NCBI RefSeq assembly: GCF_028765165.1
Contig: NZ_JARADB010000001.1
Coordinates: 186,001-250,000, forward strand
DNA length: 64,000 nucleotides
Direction of reading: 5' to 3'
Source: Paenibacillus sp. MAHUQ-63
GTDB taxonomy: Bacteria > Bacillota > Bacilli > Paenibacillales > NBRC-103111
How positions within the stretch are numbered: the first letter of the stretch is position 1; each line of letters begins with the position of its first letter. Of the stretch, positions 35,355 to 45,633 are shown piece after piece. The notes under the pieces are model-generated. The model saw nothing but the letters and a program-made list of their open reading frames with translations. It was not told where the DNA came from and ran no database searches. Both the position numbers and the translations under genes were made by a program.

Positions 35355-37170
35355 CGTGCCCCTCCTTCCCGTCGTCAGCAGGCAGCCATACATCGATGCA
35401 CGTTCCCCGGCCCGCTTCACTGTGCACTTCAATGCCGAATTTACCGCCGTAGAGCAGCTTCAGACGTTGATTAATGCTGCGCAGACCGAAAGATTCTCCT
35501 TCCGTTTCCTCCGATTGCAGCAGCATCCCGATCTCTTTCAACCGCTCTGGGGATATGCCGTTGCCATTGTCCTCCACTTGAACGTGCAGGAAGGGTTCCT
35601 CAAGTCGAACCCGGATATGCAGCTCGTTGTCTGTGCTCTCGCTTCGCAGTCCGTGCACGATATAATTTTCGATGATGGGCTGCAGCGACATTTTCATCAC
35701 ACGGCGGGAAGCCAGCCTGGGATCGCACGCGATCGAATAAGTGAATTTATCCTTATAGCGAATCTGGAACAGTTCCAAATACAAGCGGCAAGCTTCCAGC
35801 TCGTCTTTCAGCGTGTAATTCCTCTTCTGCTGAACGAAGCTGCGGAATAATGCCGATAAACTGTAGATCATCTCACCTACGTCATGAGCGCCCTGGGAAA
35901 TCGCCCGCATGCGGATCACTTCCAGCGTGTTGTATAGAAAATGGGGATTGACCCGGGCCTGCAAGGCCGTTAGCTCCGTATGCTTTTGTTTGATCTCCGC
36001 CTTATATACACGGTCGATATACTGATTCAGTTCATCGATCATCTCGTTAAAGCTGCGCGATATTTGGCCGAGCTCATCCTCCCGGTTATCCTGAATCCGC
36101 GCGGTCAAGTCGCCTTGCTTGACCTTCCGCGTGAACCGGATGATGAGATTAGTTCGTTTGGCGACATTCAGCACGACCAGAGAAGGCAGTAATATCGCAA
36201 TCACAATGCAAACCGCGCCGATCGAGAAGATCGTGCTTCCGATTCGCCAAGAGGAAGCCGCCAGCTCCTCTTTCGGCATCAAGCCGACGACGATAAAATC
36301 CCCTTTGTTTTGCGTAAGCTTCGTCACATAATCTGTCTTGCTCAGGTCGTTATGTTCATACATCGCGTTCACCTGATCCATGTGCGGATAAGGCTTGCCG
36401 TAATACCGATCGGAAGAGTCGAACAGCACGCCTCCATCCGAGGACAGAACGAGTATCGTCCCTTTCAGTTCGGCCTGCTCATTCGATAATACGTTCCAGA
36501 TGCCATCCGAGCTGAAAAATACAACCTGTTGACCGATGTTTTTCAACGTTTGCTTATCGCTGATCGGTGTCCGCACCGAGTACAGATGATTATCCCATTG
36601 ATTCGCGGCATCCCGCAGCCAAACGTTCGGCAGCGAGACGCTCTTATTGTCCAGCGCCATCACATCCGGGATGTAGGAATGCGCCGCGTTCGCGGAGATC
36701 ATCCTCATCGGCCGGTTATGGCTGAGGACATACAAGACTTGCTGGTCCACACTGTACAGCATCAGATTGCGAATGTCCGCGTCATCCTCCAAACGGTTCT
36801 TGAAATAATCCAAGCCGTCATTCCACGTGCTGGTTCCGCCCATGTTATATTGTTCAAGACTATGCTGCACATATTCTTGAAAGGGGTGCTGCAGCATGAA
36901 GGAGACGCCGGCGGCCAGCGAGCTGTCCCTGTACAGCCCGAATAAGATGGACTGCGCGGAGTCATACTTTTGCCCCAAATAATTGTTTACGTTCGTCATC
37001 GCTTTCTTCTGAATATCCAGTTCCCGATTGATGGCCGCTTGCGACATTGACCGGTACATGAAATACGAAAATGAAATAATCGTGAGAATGGTAATCAAAG
37101 AAAACAGGAGCAGCAGCTTCATGAACAAGTTGTTTCTCAAGTGCGTTATACCCAGTTTGCCGAACCCCAT
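35347..37170 (-). CDS. YesM-type sensor histidine kinase
   Basis: A ~607-residue kinase. A first helix near residue 20-40 and a second near 295-315 enclose a ~250-residue extracellular sensor domain. A HAMP domain (TRKVKQGDLTARIQDNREDELGQISRSF, in part) is followed by the His_kinase domain with NPHFLYNTLEVIRM (phospho-accepting His) and an HATPase domain with VEDNGNGIS and GFGLRS-like SFGLRSINQRL. The frame opens at ATG 37182, but AGGAG lies directly against it; the ATG at 37170 or TTG at 37173 has proper spacing. It partners the YesN regulator. Confidence 0.9.
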   Translation of the reverse strand: MGFGKLGITHLRNNLFMKLLLLFSLITILTIISFSYFMYRSMSQAAINRELDIQKKAMTNVNNYLGQKYDSAQSILFGLYRDSSLAAGVSFMLQHPFQEYVQHSLEQYNMGGTSTWNDGLDYFKNRLEDDADIRNLMLYSVDQQVLYVLSHNRPMRMISANAAHSYIPDVMALDNKSVSLPNVWLRDAANQWDNHLYSVRTPISDKQTLKNIGQQVVFFSSDGIWNVLSNEQAELKGTILVLSSDGGVLFDSSDRYYGKPYPHMDQVNAMYEHNDLSKTDYVTKLTQNKGDFIVVGLMPKEELAASSWRIGSTIFSIGAVCIVIAILLPSLVVLNVAKRTNLIIRFTRKVKQGDLTARIQDNREDELGQISRSFNEMIDELNQYIDRVYKAEIKQKHTELTALQARVNPHFLYNTLEVIRMRAISQGAHDVGEMIYSLSALFRSFVQQKRNYTLKDELEACRLYLELFQIRYKDKFTYSIACDPRLASRRVMKMSLQPIIENYIVHGLRSESTDNELHIRVRLEEPFLHVQVEDNGNGISPERLKEIGMLLQSEETEGESFGLRSINQRLKLLYGGKFGIEVHSEAGRGTCIDVWLPADDGKEGHDV

Positions 37171-37296
37171 CAAGGCTATCATCTCCTGCTCATAATCGGG
37201 TTCATTATAACACCAAGGAACGCCACATGAAAATGCGGGAATAGGAACGAAGAATGCCGCCGTATCCTACACCCCGCAGCCCCGAACGAATTCCCG

Positions 37297-38511
37297 TTAG
37301 GAGGATGTACGTGTTTCCTGCAAGCTGCGCTTCGTCCCTTTCACCGATAAGATGAAACAGAATAACATGACTAGGCACGCCAGCGTATACGGGTAATTGA
37401 CATCCAAGTCGAATAAAAATCCGGCTGCAATCGGTCCCACAATATTGCCAAGACTGGTGAAAGCGGAGTTCAGGCCGGCGACATAGCCTTGCTGATCCTT
37501 AGCCACCATGGACATTTGCGTGCTGATGGCCGGCCGTAAAATATCGATCGCCAAAAATACGACAAAGGTCACGGCAAAAATCATCCAGAATCGGTGAACG
37601 AAAAGCGTCAGCAGAATAAACAAACCTGCAAACAGCAGACATAGGGAAATGACGCGCTTCTCCCCAAAACGTTTCAATATCCAGCTGAAGGCCGTCATTT
37701 GAACCACGGCACCGGCGATGGACCCGAACGTTATGATGAAGGCGATATCCTTAGGCTGAAAGCCAAATTTCTGATCCACGAACAGGCCGAAGATCGTTTC
37801 GAAATTAGCAAGTCCGAACGACATCACAAAAACGATGATTAAGCTTAAGAAATACGGCTCTTTGTAAGCATTCCTCAATTGCGTAAGCAAACCCCTTGGT
37901 TCAACCGGACCGGATGGCGTATCCGCTGCATACTCCTGATCTTGGCTTGGAAGCGACTCCCGAAGGAAAACCAAAGTGATGCATGCCGCAAAAACCGCCG
38001 CAGCCGCCGCGGCGTAAAAAGGTACGCGGATGCCGAATTCAGCGATATAACCGCCGATGCCCGGTCCGATAATAAAGCCCGTTGTAATCGCTGCTGTAAT
38101 ATACCCCATCCCGACTGCGCGTTCTTCCGGTGTCGTGATATCCGCTGCGTAAGCCATAACGGCCGGCATAATCATGGCGGCACTGACGCCGCCCAGCAAT
38201 CTCGAAACAAAGAGCAGGCCGGCCGAACCGGCTAATCCGAACATCGCTTCCGAGACGGCGAACACGATCATGCCGGCGACGATCATTCTTTTCCTGCCGA
38301 ATGAATCGGCCCAACGGCCGGCCACTGGCGAACAGAGAAGCTGCGTCAATGAAAAAGCGGCAACCAACAGGCCGATAATTCCTCCCGTAATGCCCAGACT
38401 CTCCATGAACTTAGGCATAATCGGGATGACAAGCCCTATTCCGGAAAAGACCAATAGTAAATTAAACATGAGAATGAATAATGCTCCCTGATTTTTTGTC
38501 AATAATTTCAT
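37297..38511 (-). CDS. MFS multidrug efflux transporter (DHA1, NorA/Bmr/TetA-like)
   Basis: A 404-residue transporter with 12 hydrophobic segments. Motif A reads GRWADSFGRKRMI in the loop between helices 2 and 3, and motif C-like GYITAAITTGFIIGPGIGGYI in helix 5 marks a drug/proton antiporter. NLLLVFSGIGLVIPIMP at helix 1 is typical of NorA/Bmr/YfmO-type pumps. GGAGG is nine bases before the ATG. It follows a TetR gene on the same strand, and a 16-base operator in the gap matches the one before tetR, so the TetR protein very likely represses it. Confidence 0.88.
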   Translation of the reverse strand: MKLLTKNQGALFILMFNLLLVFSGIGLVIPIMPKFMESLGITGGIIGLLVAAFSLTQLLCSPVAGRWADSFGRKRMIVAGMIVFAVSEAMFGLAGSAGLLFVSRLLGGVSAAMIMPAVMAYAADITTPEERAVGMGYITAAITTGFIIGPGIGGYIAEFGIRVPFYAAAAAAVFAACITLVFLRESLPSQDQEYAADTPSGPVEPRGLLTQLRNAYKEPYFLSLIIVFVMSFGLANFETIFGLFVDQKFGFQPKDIAFIITFGSIAGAVVQMTAFSWILKRFGEKRVISLCLLFAGLFILLTLFVHRFWMIFAVTFVVFLAIDILRPAISTQMSMVAKDQQGYVAGLNSAFTSLGNIVGPIAAGFLFDLDVNYPYTLACLVMLFCFILSVKGTKRSLQETRTSS

Positions 38512-38543
38512 GACAAAGTTCCTCCATTAATCGAATAATAATC

Positions 38544-38559
38544 CTGAATAAATATTCAG
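38544..38559. promoter_or_regulatory. TetR operator before the MFS gene
   Basis: CTGAATAAATATTCAG is a perfect palindrome and shares CTGAA-N6-TTCAG with the site before the tetR gene at 39231-39254. Confidence 0.7.
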
Positions 38560-38578
38560 TATATTGACAAAAAAAAGG

Positions 38579-39178
38579 CTAGCGGATCCGCCTCGCAATG
38601 CCCTGCAGAAACACATCCATAGCCAGCCGATAAGCCTCTAGCGCTTCCTCTCGTTCCATTCTCCGGCTATGTTGACTTAGCCCCAGCAGCAAACTGTCCA
38701 AAATAATCGCCAGACTGGACACATTCTTGATTGCAAATTCATCGTTATCGATTCCCTGCTGAAGCAGCCGCCGATTAAATTCAATGTACCCTTGGACCAT
38801 TTCATTTATCCGCTCCTCCACCTCCGGAGCTTTCTCCGCGTTGTTGAAAAACTCATCAGCGGCCTTCGTCAAGGGGTGGCTCATTTGATCAAGCGCCAAA
38901 TATTCAGCCATACCGTACAGTTTATCGGTTGTAGTCAGGTACTGCTTTTCTTTAACCAGCCATGTCCGATCCCATTCCCTGTTCCAATCTTCAAGTAAGT
39001 ATACAAAAAGCCCTTCCTTGTTCTTGAAATGATAATAAATGTTACCGGCACTGCACCCCGCTGCTTTGACAATGTCTTCAATGGCCGTTGCTTTGTAGCC
39101 CTTTTGAGCGAATAAAGCTCGCGCCGCATCGGCGATCTTCTTCTTTGTTTGCTCGGCTTGCTGTTGCTTTTTATTCAC
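38579..39178 (-). CDS. TetR-family transcriptional repressor
   Basis: A 199-residue repressor. The N-terminal helix-turn-helix reads IADAARALFAQKGYKATAIEDIVKAAGCSAGNIYYHFKNKEGLF (seen here in parts over residues ~14-57), and the C-terminal domain is an all-helical ligand-binding region. The chosen start is a GTG at 39178 giving MNKKQQQAEQTKKK. An ATG at 39226 in frame would start only two bases after a TATAAT element and is unlikely. Two palindromes with the same CTGAA-N6-TTCAG core lie before this gene and before the pump gene, which supports autoregulation and control of the pump. Confidence 0.88.
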   Translation of the reverse strand: MNKKQQQAEQTKKKIADAARALFAQKGYKATAIEDIVKAAGCSAGNIYYHFKNKEGLFVYLLEDWNREWDRTWLVKEKQYLTTTDKLYGMAEYLALDQMSHPLTKAADEFFNNAEKAPEVEERINEMVQGYIEFNRRLLQQGIDNDEFAIKNVSSLAIILDSLLLGLSQHSRRMEREEALEAYRLAMDVFLQGIARRIR

Positions 39179-39230
39179 GCATGCTTCACCACTTTCCAGC
39201 TGGCAGATCTTTAAAATGAGAGTCATCCAT

Positions 39231-39254
39231 TATACTGAACATTTATTCAGTATA
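39231..39254. promoter_or_regulatory. TetR operator and -10 region of the tetR gene
   Basis: Perfect 9-base arms TATACTGAA and TTCAGTATA with a 6-base spacer. On the minus strand TATAAT overlaps its downstream edge, so binding would block the tetR promoter. Confidence 0.75.
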
Positions 39255-39288
39255 GGTGATAAGTGAAGTCTTTGCAAACTTATCGTGT

Positions 39289-39324
39289 CAAAAAGAAAAC
39301 AGCCGCTCCTTGACGGAGCGGCTG
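39289..39324 (-). terminator. Terminator of the rifamycin phosphotransferase gene
   Basis: Perfect 10-base arms CAGCCGCTCC and GGAGCGGCTG with a 5-base loop are followed on the minus strand by TTTTCTTTTT. Confidence 0.88.
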
Positions 39325-39352
39325 CCGCGGCGTTGGTATCGCTCTCTTTATT

Positions 39353-41977
<2,625 letters not shown>

Positions 41978-42026
41978 TCACTCCTAATCATGAATTTGAG
42001 AAAACCATTTGACAAGAGTTAACCGG

Positions 42027-42090
42027 TCGTGATACACTTAAGATGTAAGATAGAATAAATGTGTTCGTATCACGAAAAACAGTCGTGATC
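42027..42090. promoter_or_regulatory. TCGTGATAC inverted repeat in the rph leader region
   Basis: TCGTGATAC (42027-42035) and GTATCACGA (42067-42075) are perfect inverted copies, and a third half-copy TCGTGATC is at 42083-42090. The left copy overlaps the -10 region of the plus-strand promoter at 42009-42038. They may bind a regulator or fold in RNA. Confidence 0.45.
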
Positions 42091-42160
42091 TGATTATATC
42101 ATCGTGTTTGTTTATGTGCAATACAGAAGAACCTGGACAGTATTTCCAGGTTCTTTTTTT
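42045..42160 (+). ncRNA. Candidate small RNA divergent from and overlapping the rph leader
   Basis: On the plus strand TTGACA (42009-42014), an 18-base spacer and TACACT (42033-42038) form a promoter. A textbook terminator follows at 42127-42160: 10-base arms AAGAACCTGG and CCAGGTTCTT, a 9-base loop and an unbroken run of seven T. No ORF with a ribosome site lies between. A ~116-base transcript is predicted; its first ~40 bases would be antisense to the rph leader. It is inferred from signals only. Confidence 0.4.
42093..42121 (-). promoter_or_regulatory. Promoter of rph
   Basis: On the minus strand TTGCAC (42121-42116), a 17-base spacer and TATAAT (42098-42093) predict a start near 42086 and a ~115-base untranslated leader. 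Confidence 0.6.
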
Positions 42161-42164
42161 GATG

Positions 42165-42201
42165 GACAACGGCAGCCGAGCGTATGCGGGCTGCCGTTGT
42201 C
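42165..42201. other. 13-base perfect hairpin between sRNA terminator and isomerase gene
   Basis: GACAACGGCAGCC and GGCTGCCGTTGTC flank an 11-base loop. Neither strand has a T run after it, so it is a terminator-like hairpin downstream of the isomerase-like gene without a clear tract. Confidence 0.6.
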
Positions 42202-42242
42202 GATTAATGCATGTATGTATTCTTCACTCGTTTGGAATTCAA

Positions 42243-43076
42243 TTATTTCCACTCCATCCCTGCCTGTTGAAGCATACCTTTGATGGCATTGGAAGCTACC
42301 TTGAACAGCTCTGCTCCGGAATATCCTTGGTACTTCCCATCTGCCGCGAGATGAGGCTCCAGCGATAGAAACCCTTCGTACTTCCGATCTCTTAAATTAG
42401 CAAGCAGCTCTGCAAGCTGACCATCCCCTTCACCGGCCGGAACGACCTTCCCTGTTTCCAAGAGCGCATCCTTGATATGAATATAAGATATATAATCATC
42501 TACAAGCGGGTGTGCTTCTGTCATAGGGCGGACACGACACTGAATATAGTTTGCGGGATCGAATGCACAGCGGAAATGTGAAGATTGGCAAGCCTCTAAC
42601 AGGACTCGGCAGCGCTCTCCCGTATCCCCATAAATATGCTTCTCATTCTCATGCAGCAGGATCACGTGCTCTTGTTCCGCGATCCGGACAAGCTCCTTCA
42701 TTCTAAGGAGCACTTCTTCCTTGTAGTGATCGGGGCTCTCTCCGCTTGGTATGAGAAACGAAAAAATACGGATGTACGGCGTTTCGAAAAATCGGGCCAA
42801 AGCGATGGCTCGTTGAAAATCAAGCAAATGAGGCTCAAAATCGTCCGTGATCTTGATTTTCCCGATTGGCGAGCCGATCGACGAAACTTGGATACCCCGG
42901 CTGTCTAATTGCTGCTTTATGCGCTCTACCTGAGCGTCCGATAATTTCAATACATTGGTTTTCCATACGCTGCGCAGCTCCAGATAAGAGATGCCCTCCG
43001 CGGTCAACGTATCTAACTGCGTATCCAAATCAGGTGAAATTTCGTCCGCAAATCCAGTTAAAGTGATCAATGCCAT
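42243..43076 (-). CDS. Sugar phosphate isomerase/epimerase-like TIM-barrel protein
   Basis: A 277-residue protein of the xylose-isomerase-like/AP-endonuclease 2 superfamily. It begins LTGFADEISPDLDTQLDTL, and metal-binding phrases of the family are visible: LLHENEKHIYGDTGERC (Glu), FAFDPANY-like CAFDPANYIQC (Asp), YIHIKDAL (His) and LSLEPHL (Glu). Such proteins isomerise or epimerise sugars or inositol derivatives in the cytoplasm; the substrate is unknown. GGAGG is only two bases before the ATG, so the TTG two codons later could be the real start. It stands alone. Confidence 0.82.
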   Translation of the reverse strand: MALITLTGFADEISPDLDTQLDTLTAEGISYLELRSVWKTNVLKLSDAQVERIKQQLDSRGIQVSSIGSPIGKIKITDDFEPHLLDFQRAIALARFFETPYIRIFSFLIPSGESPDHYKEEVLLRMKELVRIAEQEHVILLHENEKHIYGDTGERCRVLLEACQSSHFRCAFDPANYIQCRVRPMTEAHPLVDDYISYIHIKDALLETGKVVPAGEGDGQLAELLANLRDRKYEGFLSLEPHLAADGKYQGYSGAELFKVASNAIKGMLQQAGMEWK

Positions 43077-43186
43077 TCCCTCCTCTTATAGAGAGCGGGT
43101 CAAGTAAGACCCATTCTTACCCATTTTCTTTCGATGCCTGATGGAGGATCCCCTTCTATGCCTCTCAAGGTTTACCAAAACACAGC

Positions 43187-43225
43187 AAGGCTGCCGATTC
43201 ATTTCCACCGGCAGCCTCGTTTTTT
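43187..43225. terminator. Terminator-like hairpin with plus-strand T run
   Basis: AGGCTGCCG and CGGCAGCCT arms followed by CGTTTTTTT on the plus strand. No plus-strand gene ends here; it may act weakly for the minus-strand small membrane protein genes. Confidence 0.5.
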
Positions 43226-43242
43226 TATATACATAGAAGATC

Positions 43243-43461
43243 TTAATGCTTAGCCCCGCACTCAAGTTCATCCGCACGTACTAGGATGGGTCCCCCAATG
43301 AAAAAAAGCAATGGACCGCTGAAAAACGCAATACAAAGAAAAATAAAAGCTATTTGAGCTGCCATTCTATTCCTCTCCTTTACACCGATTATGACAGGCA
43401 ACGTAATTCTCATACCTATCATAAAGTTGAATAGAAGGAATGTAACCCACCAATTCATCAT
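43243..43461 (-). CDS. Small two-helix membrane protein near the globin gene
   Basis: A 72-residue protein with two hydrophobic segments joined by a KERNR loop. The ATG at 43461 has only a weak GGATGG upstream. The same frame has an inner ATG at 43365 with a strong AAAGGAG, which would give a 40-residue one-helix protein ending ADELECGAKH, so the active start may be the inner one or both. It lies 28 bases after the next small membrane protein gene and ends the globin cluster. I do not recognise a family. Confidence 0.5.
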   Translation of the reverse strand: MMNWWVTFLLFNFMIGMRITLPVIIGVKERNRMAAQIAFIFLCIAFFSGPLLFFIGGPILVRADELECGAKH

Positions 43462-43488
43462 TTTTTACGCCATCCACTACTAATGTCT

Positions 43489-43695
43489 TTACTGGAAATA
43501 ACGGATGTAAACCAAAAAAACGACAACCAAGATAACAACATAAAGCGCATTGAGAAGGGTTAATCTAAGAATGTTGCCTTTGGTTTTGTTGCTGTACTGA
43601 CTTCCTTCCGTTTGGTTAGCTTTCGATATGCCTACAGCGAATGTGGCCAGGAGCCCAATAAATGCAATAGCGGCAATGAAAATATAGGATAACAC
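43489..43695 (-). CDS. Small two-helix membrane protein, GTG start
   Basis: A 68-residue protein: an N-terminal helix (FIAAIAFIGLLATFAVGI), a polar loop of about 22 residues (SKANQTEGSQYSNKTKGN), and a C-terminal helix (ALYVVILVVVFLVYI). AGAGGGTGA lies shortly before the GTG at 43695. It is 56 bases after the globin stop on the same strand and probably shares its transcript. A respiratory or heme-related accessory role is possible from context only. Confidence 0.6.
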   Translation of the reverse strand: MLSYIFIAAIAFIGLLATFAVGISKANQTEGSQYSNKTKGNILRLTLLNALYVVILVVVFLVYIRYFQ

Positions 43696-43751
43696 AAGAT
43701 CACCCTCTAGTTGATTGATTGTATGATGTGCGTTCTCTTCTTGATCCCATG

Positions 43752-44132
43752 TTACTGGCCTTCTTGTTCATCCGTATTTACAAAAAAGAAAGCAGGTCCT
43801 TTCAAGCGTTCCAATATGATGGCCCGCGTTTCTTTGGATGGCACGACTTCCTCGAGCGTAATCCGCATACAGTCTAACCATGCCTCCGCACGACTTGGCG
43901 TAATTGGAAATGGCATATGCCGCGCCCTCATCATCGGATTCCCGTGTTCAGCCGTATATAACGGAGGGCCTCCGAAAAATTGCGTCAAAAACTGATATTG
44001 CTTCTCGACCAAAGAATCTATATCCTCAGGAAAAATAGGCGCAAGACTTGGATGAGCAAGAACTTTCGGGTAAAACGTCTCTACGATTCTCCGTATTGTC
44101 GCTTCTCCTCCGATATATTCGTATAATTCCAT
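43752..44132 (-). CDS. Group II truncated hemoglobin (YjbI/GlbO-like)
   Basis: A 126-residue 2-on-2 globin that binds heme and oxygen or nitric oxide in the cytoplasm. Visible features are the N-terminal YEYIGGEATIRRIVETFY, FPEDIDSLVEKQYQFLTQFFGGPPLYTAEHGNP (in part) and the proximal histidine in RARHMPFPI, followed by WLDCMRITLEE in helix G. The pattern fits group II (TrHbO) proteins such as YjbI. AAAGGGGGA precedes the ATG. It starts a cluster with two small membrane protein genes. Confidence 0.9.
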   Translation of the reverse strand: MELYEYIGGEATIRRIVETFYPKVLAHPSLAPIFPEDIDSLVEKQYQFLTQFFGGPPLYTAEHGNPMMRARHMPFPITPSRAEAWLDCMRITLEEVVPSKETRAIILERLKGPAFFFVNTDEQEGQ

Positions 44133-44274
44133 GAATGATCCCCCTTTGAAAAAGTAAAAAAAGCTTATATGCCTTCTACAAGTTTAAGTTTACCTCATTC
44201 TCAAAGTAAAGGATGTTATTGTAATCACACTGAATGAGATCAAATAATGAATATTTCTTTCTGCCTCCTCCTTC

Positions 44275-45384
44275 TCAAACAGCATCCTTCCCTCCTTGTG
44301 CCCGACTTAAGAATCGGCCTCGCACCACGGAAATCGCCCAATATATCAGCGGTGAACATTCTATGAAGTAGGCAAAATTGACCCAGGCATGCGTGATAAA
44401 ATGATTAAGCTCGATCAAGTTTTTAACGGAATGCATAGACATTCCCACCATCACTGCCCCAATCGAGAAGGAAAGCGGTCTGGAGTCTTTAAGCTGCAGG
44501 AGTTGTGAGGAAATGAATACAGCCATATAGAGCAGGATGCTAATTTTAATAAATAGTCCTGCAATCCAAATGGCCACTACAATCGGGTCTAAATTTTCCA
44601 AAAAATCGCCTATGCGAATGAATCGCAGCATTTCTAATATGGGATATGTGAAATGTGCCATTAACGTCTCATCAAATAGCAGAATACACAATAAAAAATA
44701 GACCTCAAAGAAAAGCAGACTTATCATAGAGGACCATAGTAAAGTCCGAGGCGTTTTCTCTGCGTTAGCAAGGAAGGGAAAGATGAAAATGACTAAGAAC
44801 ATTTCGCCGAACCATGGAACAAACGGATAGCTCGTCTGAACCAGATCGCCTAAACTTAGATTGGTTAGTAAGGCAATGCCCCGATGGTAATCCAATTCTT
44901 TGCCCACTAGAAAGGGAACCAACGTTGCTGTGGAGAAAATGACAAAAAAGAATCCCGCGGCACATCGGAATATGGCCTCGATCCCGGACCTCACAGCGAT
45001 GGCGATAACGAGTCCAAATGAGCTGGCAATAACCCATGCTGGCGTTGAAGGCAAATAAATCTGCACCAGAAAATCTGTAGCCTGCCGGAGGACAATCCCG
45101 GCTAGATGAATGAAGAAAAAGGCATAAATCACCATCATGATGAAGTTGATCCATCGGCCGACCACTTCCTTCCCATAATGAATCAAGAATTCATTCTGCC
45201 GCTTCTTTACATATGCAATCGATAAGCAGGCTATCAGGAGCCCGCCGGTGTGTGCGATGAATATGCTTACCCACCCCTGATAACCTGCTGTACTCGTCAG
45301 AGGGCCAATCAGAAAACCGGCGGCGGTTGAGAAATTAAATAAAACAAACATCAAACCCAGTTCGATTTGTCTGATTCGCTGCAT
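44275..45384 (-). CDS. Spore germination protein, GerAB-type permease (B subunit)
   Basis: A 369-residue membrane protein with ten hydrophobic segments, the transporter-like subunit of a nutrient germinant receptor in the spore inner membrane. The family pattern is seen at the N terminus (IRQIELGLMFVLFNFSTAAGFLIGPLTSTAG) and in VVIAVRSGIEAIFR-like FGLVIAIAVRSGIEAIFRCA. AAGGA stands seven bases before the ATG at 45384; longer in-frame starts overlap the small preceding gene. It is the last gene of the ger operon, 34 bases after the small D-type gene. Germinant specificity cannot be told. Confidence 0.88.
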   Translation of the reverse strand: MQRIRQIELGLMFVLFNFSTAAGFLIGPLTSTAGYQGWVSIFIAHTGGLLIACLSIAYVKKRQNEFLIHYGKEVVGRWINFIMMVIYAFFFIHLAGIVLRQATDFLVQIYLPSTPAWVIASSFGLVIAIAVRSGIEAIFRCAAGFFFVIFSTATLVPFLVGKELDYHRGIALLTNLSLGDLVQTSYPFVPWFGEMFLVIFIFPFLANAEKTPRTLLWSSMISLLFFEVYFLLCILLFDETLMAHFTYPILEMLRFIRIGDFLENLDPIVVAIWIAGLFIKISILLYMAVFISSQLLQLKDSRPLSFSIGAVMVGMSMHSVKNLIELNHFITHAWVNFAYFIECSPLIYWAISVVRGRFLSRAQGGKDAV

Positions 45385-45418
45385 GCCGACATCCTTCCCC
45401 TCATTCATCCCAGATGAA

Positions 45419-45613
45419 TTAGAAATTAAAGACATATTCAATAATCCGGTTAACGCTTGGCAGATCATAAGCATGAATAGCCATTATATATAAATAAGCG
45501 GCTGCAAGAAACGAACCTGCAATCCAAAACGTTCTCGGTTTACGCCTGTGCCGAATTAGAAACTGGAGCTCATAGCCCGCTATTGCCACAAACACGATCG
45601 TTATGCCAATCAT
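45419..45613 (-). CDS. Small two-helix protein of the ger operon (D-subunit type)
   Basis: A 64-residue membrane protein with two hydrophobic segments (GITIVFVAIAGYELQFLI and IAGSFLAAAYLYIMAIHA) separated by a basic HRRKPR loop. GGAGG is seven bases before the ATG at 45613. Small two-helix D subunits of 60-75 residues are encoded in or next to some germinant receptor operons of Bacillus species and modulate germination; size, topology and position fit. The gene lies 20 bases after the C-subunit stop. Confidence 0.7.
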   Translation of the reverse strand: MIGITIVFVAIAGYELQFLIRHRRKPRTFWIAGSFLAAAYLYIMAIHAYDLPSVNRIIEYVFNF

Positions 45614-45633
45614 GAACAATCCTCCGATTCCTT

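Noticed and set aside
42108-42368. 86-codon plus-strand ORF after the candidate small RNA promoter
   Set aside because: It passes through two hairpins and the end of the isomerase gene on the other strand and has no ribosome site.
43086-43277. 63-codon minus-strand ORF after the small membrane protein gene
   Set aside because: It spans a terminator hairpin, has no ribosome site and an irregular composition.
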